The translations under genes and the position numbers were made by a program. The notes below the pieces were generated by a model. That model was not told the origin of the DNA. It made no database searches and saw only the letters and a program-made list of their open reading frames with translations. Shown piece after piece: positions 60,728 through 64,000 of a stretch of DNA of 64,000 nucleotides. Numbering within the stretch: the first letter of the stretch is position 1; every line of letters starts with the position of its first letter. This DNA is from Bog-793 sp963803025. Its GTDB lineage: Bacteria > Actinomycetota > Acidimicrobiia > Acidimicrobiales > Bog-793. The stretch lies in assembly GCA_963803025.1 (NCBI GenBank), contig CAWDKZ010000018.1, positions 56,615 through 120,614 of the forward strand, written 5' to 3'.

Positions 60728-62224
60728 TTGGCGCGCGCGTCGGCTTGCCGACAGGTTTGTTACCTTCTTGCATACCGCCCAGAAGAAGGGGGAGGCGACA
60801 TAGAGCCGTCCACTAGTCCGCTCAGATGGCAAGCGAAGCGCACGCTCCCGTTCGCGTCCGCAGTTGGCAGAGCCTTCGTGGTGACCTTGCCCGTTCTTGC
60901 CTGTCTGTGCGCGGTGGCTGCGGCTTCGGCGTCTCCCGAGAACCTGCAGCTCACGGTCAGCCCGATGGTTTCCGCGGCCGACACCCCACTCAGCATCCGA
61001 GCCTCGGGGCTGCAACCTGGTCAGAGCGCGACGCTCTCTGTCGTCTCCGTCGACGCCGAGGGCGTCACGTGGAGCTCGTCTTCGGTCTACGTCGCCGACT
61101 CGGCGGGCACGATCGACCCGGCGACCTCGCCGGCGGTCGCCGGCAGCTACACGGGCCTGGACCCCATGGGCCCGGTCGACTTCATGACCAGCGGGGACCT
61201 CGGTGTCACCGCCCCCGCGTGGGGGTGGCCGTTCGGCATGTCCAACACGTCCCCGGACGACGCGTACTCATGGGCCACCTGTTCCTTGGTTCTCCAGGGC
61301 TCGTCCGGCTGTTCGTGGTCAAAGCCACTCCCCTTCGTGTTCAGCGTGTCGGCCGGCCCCGCCGACGTTTCGGTCACCGTCCAGCGTGGCCCCGCCCGAC
61401 CGGTCACCGCGAGTTTTGAAAGCGTCGCTGCCACCGGTTTCTACGGCGTGTTCTGGGATCCCCCCGCCGGGCACGAGAACCACGTCGGCATCTTGGAGTT
61501 CGGCGGCTCGGGCGGTGGCATCGATACCTCCGTTGGCGCCCTGCTGGCGGCGCGCGGCTACCCCACCCTGGACATCGCCTACTTCGACGAGCCAGGCCTA
61601 CCCCAGGCCGCAGAGAACATCCCGTTGGAGTACTTCGCCAGGGCCCTGCGCTGGCTCGGGAGCCAGCCAGGCGTCAATCCCAAACGCCTCTGGGTCGTGG
61701 GCTGGTCCCTTGGCACCCAGGCCGCCCTCCTGCTCGGGGTGCATTACCCCAACTTGGTCCACGGCGTGGTGGCCCTCATGCCCAGCGACGTGGCATTGTG
61801 CTCCTCCGTCAGCACCGGAACGTCCGGCAAATCATCGATCTGGAAGTTCAGTGGCAAGCCCGTGCCCTGCACGAGCCAGTTCGACAATCCCCACCCCACA
61901 GACAAGCCCGCTTCCCTAATACCCGTAGCGGACATCCGCGGGCCCGTTCTGTTCACCTGCGCTAACCACGATATGGCTTGGGTTTCTTGCCCTTACTCCC
62001 GGGCGATGATGACCGAGCTGTCCGCTGCCCACGATGCCTACCGGCATGAACTCCTTGATTTCGCGGACGCCGGCCACGGAATCGGCTTCCTGGCCCCCTA
62101 CATGCCTGCCGTGGCTGCCTACGCGGACAGCCCCGGCTACGGGCTCAGCGGGACTACCGGCCTGTCGGACCCGCTCGCGATCGCCGACCAGTGGCCCAAG
62201 ATCCTCACCTTCCTTCGTAATTGA
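60728..62224 (+). CDS. Secreted acyl-CoA thioesterase / BAAT-like acyltransferase
   Basis: The frame is open from TTG 60728 (498 residues), but the natural start is probably at 60800. There GGGGGAGG is followed four bases later by ATA, and the protein then reads IEPSTSPLRWQAKRTLP and a signal peptide (RAFVVTLPVLACLCAVAAAS). The N-terminal beta domain (LTVSPMVSAADTPLSIRASG, LQPGQSATLSV) and the hydrolase domain with VGWSLGTQAALLLGVHYP and DAGHGIGF fit the family of bile-acid-CoA:amino-acid N-acyltransferase and acyl-CoA thioesterases. Unlike those it is exported, so the substrate is probably not a CoA ester. Confidence 0.82.
   Translation: MARASACRQVCYLLAYRPEEGGGDIEPSTSPLRWQAKRTLPFASAVGRAFVVTLPVLACLCAVAAASASPENLQLTVSPMVSAADTPLSIRASGLQPGQSATLSVVSVDAEGVTWSSSSVYVADSAGTIDPATSPAVAGSYTGLDPMGPVDFMTSGDLGVTAPAWGWPFGMSNTSPDDAYSWATCSLVLQGSSGCSWSKPLPFVFSVSAGPADVSVTVQRGPARPVTASFESVAATGFYGVFWDPPAGHENHVGILEFGGSGGGIDTSVGALLAARGYPTLDIAYFDEPGLPQAAENIPLEYFARALRWLGSQPGVNPKRLWVVGWSLGTQAALLLGVHYPNLVHGVVALMPSDVALCSSVSTGTSGKSSIWKFSGKPVPCTSQFDNPHPTDKPASLIPVADIRGPVLFTCANHDMAWVSCPYSRAMMTELSAAHDAYRHELLDFADAGHGIGFLAPYMPAVAAYADSPGYGLSGTTGLSDPLAIADQWPKILTFLRN
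60788..60802 (+). promoter_or_regulatory. Strong ribosome-binding site followed by ATA instead of ATG
   Basis: GGGGGAGG (60788-60795), four bases, then ATA in the frame of the secreted BAAT-like gene, just before its signal peptide. This is either a rare AUA start or a mutated ATG. Confidence 0.5.
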
Positions 62225-62229
62225 TTCTG

Positions 62230-62246
62230 GCTGCCAAGTCGGCAGC
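62230..62246 (+). terminator. Terminator-like hairpin after the BAAT-like gene
   Basis: GCTGCC, five bases, GGCAGC, beginning five bases after the stop codon. No T tract, but position and perfect stem fit. Confidence 0.45.
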
Positions 62247-62511
62247 TGGGCCGCCGTTGGGCCGCTCGGTCGCGTCCTCGTTGCACAACGACCGGGCGCT
62301 CTCTGGAAGTGACAAGGCCATGACCGCCCAGAGTCAAGGCACTTCCCGTCATGAAGTCTCCTCCGGCAACTCTCGCTGCATCCGATCCTCGTAACTCAGT
62401 TCGTCAACTCATGCCTGAGGTCCCGTTGGCACCCTGCTACCACTGGCGCCTTTCCCGCGCTTGCGCTCTGTCCGGCAGCGTCACTCTGAACTGCTCAGAT
62501 CCGGCTCCCAG

Positions 62512-62517
62512 TAGCCT
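62512..62517 (+). promoter_or_regulatory. -10 box (TAGCCT) of the leaderless MFS gene
   Basis: TAGCCT ends 9 bases before GTG 62527, in line with the other leaderless genes. Confidence 0.4.
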
Positions 62518-62526
62518 GCTCGTCTC

Positions 62527-63802
62527 GTGCAGCTCATCGACACCCTCGTCCCCGCGGACTTTCGATCCACCATCAACGCGACATTGCGCCGCTTCTACCT
62601 CTGCACGTTCTTCGGCTGCATCGGCAACGGGCTCACCCTCTCGCTGTTCGTGGTGTACCTGCACAACGTGCGGGGGTTTTCGGACAGCTTCGCGACGCTC
62701 TTGCTCGCGCTGTGCGCCTTCGCGGGACTCGCGACGAGCCCACTCTGGGGCACAACGATCGACCGCTTCGGCCCGGTGCCGGTGGCGCTCTTCGGCTACA
62801 CGACCGGCGCGGGCGCGCTCGTGTTCTGGGCCTTCGCCCACACTCGGTCGATGGCCCTTGCCGCGGGCCTCACGATCGCGGTCTTCGGCGGGGCCGGCTG
62901 GGGTCCCGGCAGCACGCTGCTCAGCCGACTCGTTCCCGAAGAGCACCGCCAGCGGGCCTTCGGCTTCAACTTCATGCTCGTGAACTTGGGCATCGGCTTC
63001 GGCGGGCTGATCTCGGCGTCGATCGTCGACCTGCACCACCCGTTCAGCTTCACCGTGCTCTATCTCCTTAACGCCGGAGTGACGGCTCTCACCGGGGTGC
63101 TCTTTTTCACACTGCGCCGCGCACGGCGGGCCGGTCAAGGTCCACCACGACGACCCCGAAAAGCTTGCCGAGGGGTGGCGCCACGTCCTCTCCGACCGGC
63201 GCCTGGTACAGATCGTGCTCGCCTCGCTCGTCCTCTTGGTCGGCGGTTACGGGTCCCAGGAGGCGGGCTACAGCCTCTACGTGGTGAACAACCTGAAACT
63301 CTCGGTACACGTGATCGGCGTCATCTTCTTCTTCAACACCTCGACCATCGTGCTGGCGCAGCTCTGGGTGCTCAACCGCATCCAGGGGCGCAGCCGGACC
63401 CGCACGATGGCTCTTACCGGGGTGTCATGGTTCATCTTCTGGGTGCTGCTCGACGTGGCGCTCAAGTTGCCCGTCGCCGTCACGATCGTCTCTCTCTGCG
63501 TCGGGATGGTCATCTTCGCCCTCGGCGAGACCATGCTCACGCCCACGAGCTCGGCGCTGGTGAACCAGATCGCGCCCGAGCACCTGCGCGGCCGCTACAA
63601 CTCAGCCCTCGGTCTGACCTGGGGGCTCTCGGGCATGATCGCGCCCGCCATCGCGGCGATCTACTTCGGCGACCACCTCGGCGGCTGGTGGCCGATCAGC
63701 ATAGGACTCTTGGCGCTCGCCGGATCGGCGATGATGTTGAACTTACGCCGCACGCTGAGTGCCAACGAGGACGGCCGCGTCGAGGCCGCGGCCACGGAGT
63801 AG
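62527..63802 (+). pseudogene. MFS transporter gene with one frameshift
   Basis: GTG 62527 starts a six-helix MFS half (FYLCTFFGCIGNGLTLSLFV; PLWGTTIDRFGPVPVALFGY as motif A; LSRLVPEEHRQRAFGFNFML). Near 63121 the frame changes. The second frame continues without a gap as HGGPVKVHHDDPEKLAEGW, RHVLSDRRLVQIVLASLVLL and six more helices to 63802. Dropping one base in CGCCGCGCACGG would give one protein of about 424 residues. It is a one-base insertion, either real or a sequencing error in a GC-rich stretch. If intact it would resemble MdtH-like drug exporters. Confidence 0.8.
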
Positions 63803-64000
63803 CTACTCGTCGTCGACCAGCGCCTGCACCCGAGCGCGCCACTCGCGCCGTTCGGTGCTCTCTCCCGACTCGTCAACGCGCGGCGCTTGAGACGCAGCTC
63901 TGACGTTGCTCTGACGTCATTTAGCTGCTACTTCAGCTCAAGCGTCTGTCGAGGTCTTTCTTGAGGGAACGGGCAACGAAGGTGTCACAGAACACTTGAG
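63803..64000. other. Window end without a supported gene
   Basis: A short minus-strand frame ending at 63803 reads VDESGESTERREWRARVQAL but has no start codon before an upstream stop. It may be the debris of a gene. Confidence 0.3.

Larger units (their letters stand above)
62225..62526. other. 300-base intergenic region with terminator and promoter
   Basis: A hairpin follows the BAAT-like gene directly (62230-62246) and a TAGCCT box precedes the MFS gene (62512-62517). Nothing else is seen. Confidence 0.45.

Noticed and set aside
60726..60738. Thirteen bases equal to the IS5-family right end (TATTGGCGCGCGC); another such match at 140-152
   Set aside because: Matches stop abruptly and are GC-rich words that occur by chance; the second lies inside the IS1182-type transposase gene.
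63803..63900. Minus-strand peptide VDESGESTERREWRAR as a gene end
   Set aside because: The frame meets a stop upstream without a start codon; too short to support.
1..64000. tRNA, rRNA, CRISPR array, prophage or integrase-attachment sites
   Set aside because: No T-arm-like consensus with a fitting cloverleaf, no array, no phage structural genes and no tyrosine or large serine integrase were found by eye; a tRNAscan run would be decisive.

Overview
This is a GC-rich stretch of an actinobacterial chromosome. The Pup ligase gene pafA, the order tatB-tatC-helY, and a garA/MerR/DUF151/hpt block inside a glycine-cleavage operon are all actinobacterial markers. The glycine dehydrogenase is split into two subunits (gcvPA and gcvPB), unlike the single long chain of mycobacteria. 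Together with the family content, this suggests a deep branch such as Acidimicrobiia; that placement is an inference. Many genes appear to be leaderless: a TANNNT box ends 6 to 10 bases before the start codon of at least twelve genes.

Layout. 1-474: cut-off IS1182-type transposase. 559-10012: housekeeping run of pafA, lepB, tatB, tatC, helY, a ThyX-like gene, DUF4193, a small conserved gene, GNAT and Nudix genes, with a conserved 588-residue protein arriving on the other strand. 12684-13846: two small secreted proteins. 13846-30845: a patchwork of mobile and accessory DNA. It holds an IS5-family element with a SEC-C passenger gene, a tandem-domain protein, a seven-repeat WD40 protein, an IS110 element, hydrolases, GNAT and methyltransferase genes, an IS30 element, an aminotransferase and several broken genes. 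31099-36499: an MFS exporter, an MMPL/RND transporter, an esterase and a SHOCT protein. 49451 down to 36564, minus strand: a long cluster of pgsA, sugar nucleotidyltransferase/phosphomannomutase-like, gcvH, [second IS5-family copy], garA, MerR, hpt, DUF151, MerR, a nuclease-like protein, gcvT, gcvPA and gcvPB. 49666-58839: cell-envelope, carbohydrate and secreted-enzyme genes (L,D-transpeptidase, beta-lactamase-like serine hydrolase, glycogen-debranching-type enzyme, aminopeptidase-like hydrolase, G1-type peptidase). 59877-63802: an HNH nuclease flanked by direct repeats, a secreted BAAT-like acyltransferase/thioesterase, and a frameshifted MFS gene.

How the genes work together. The 559-6073 block handles proteolytic tagging, signal-peptide cleavage, Tat export and RNA unwinding. 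The minus-strand cluster joins one-carbon metabolism (GcvT, GcvH, GcvPA/PB) to the FHA regulator GarA, which in mycobacteria controls 2-oxoglutarate and glutamate flux, and to two MerR regulators. An insertion sequence now separates gcvH from garA.

The most unusual feature is the repeated IS5-family element (1594 and 1595 bp). It carries a SEC-C gene beside its transposase, both copies sit in the same CCTTAGG target, and in one copy the passenger's stop codon comes from the target site rather than from the element. No CRISPR array, rRNA, recognisable tRNA or prophage was seen.
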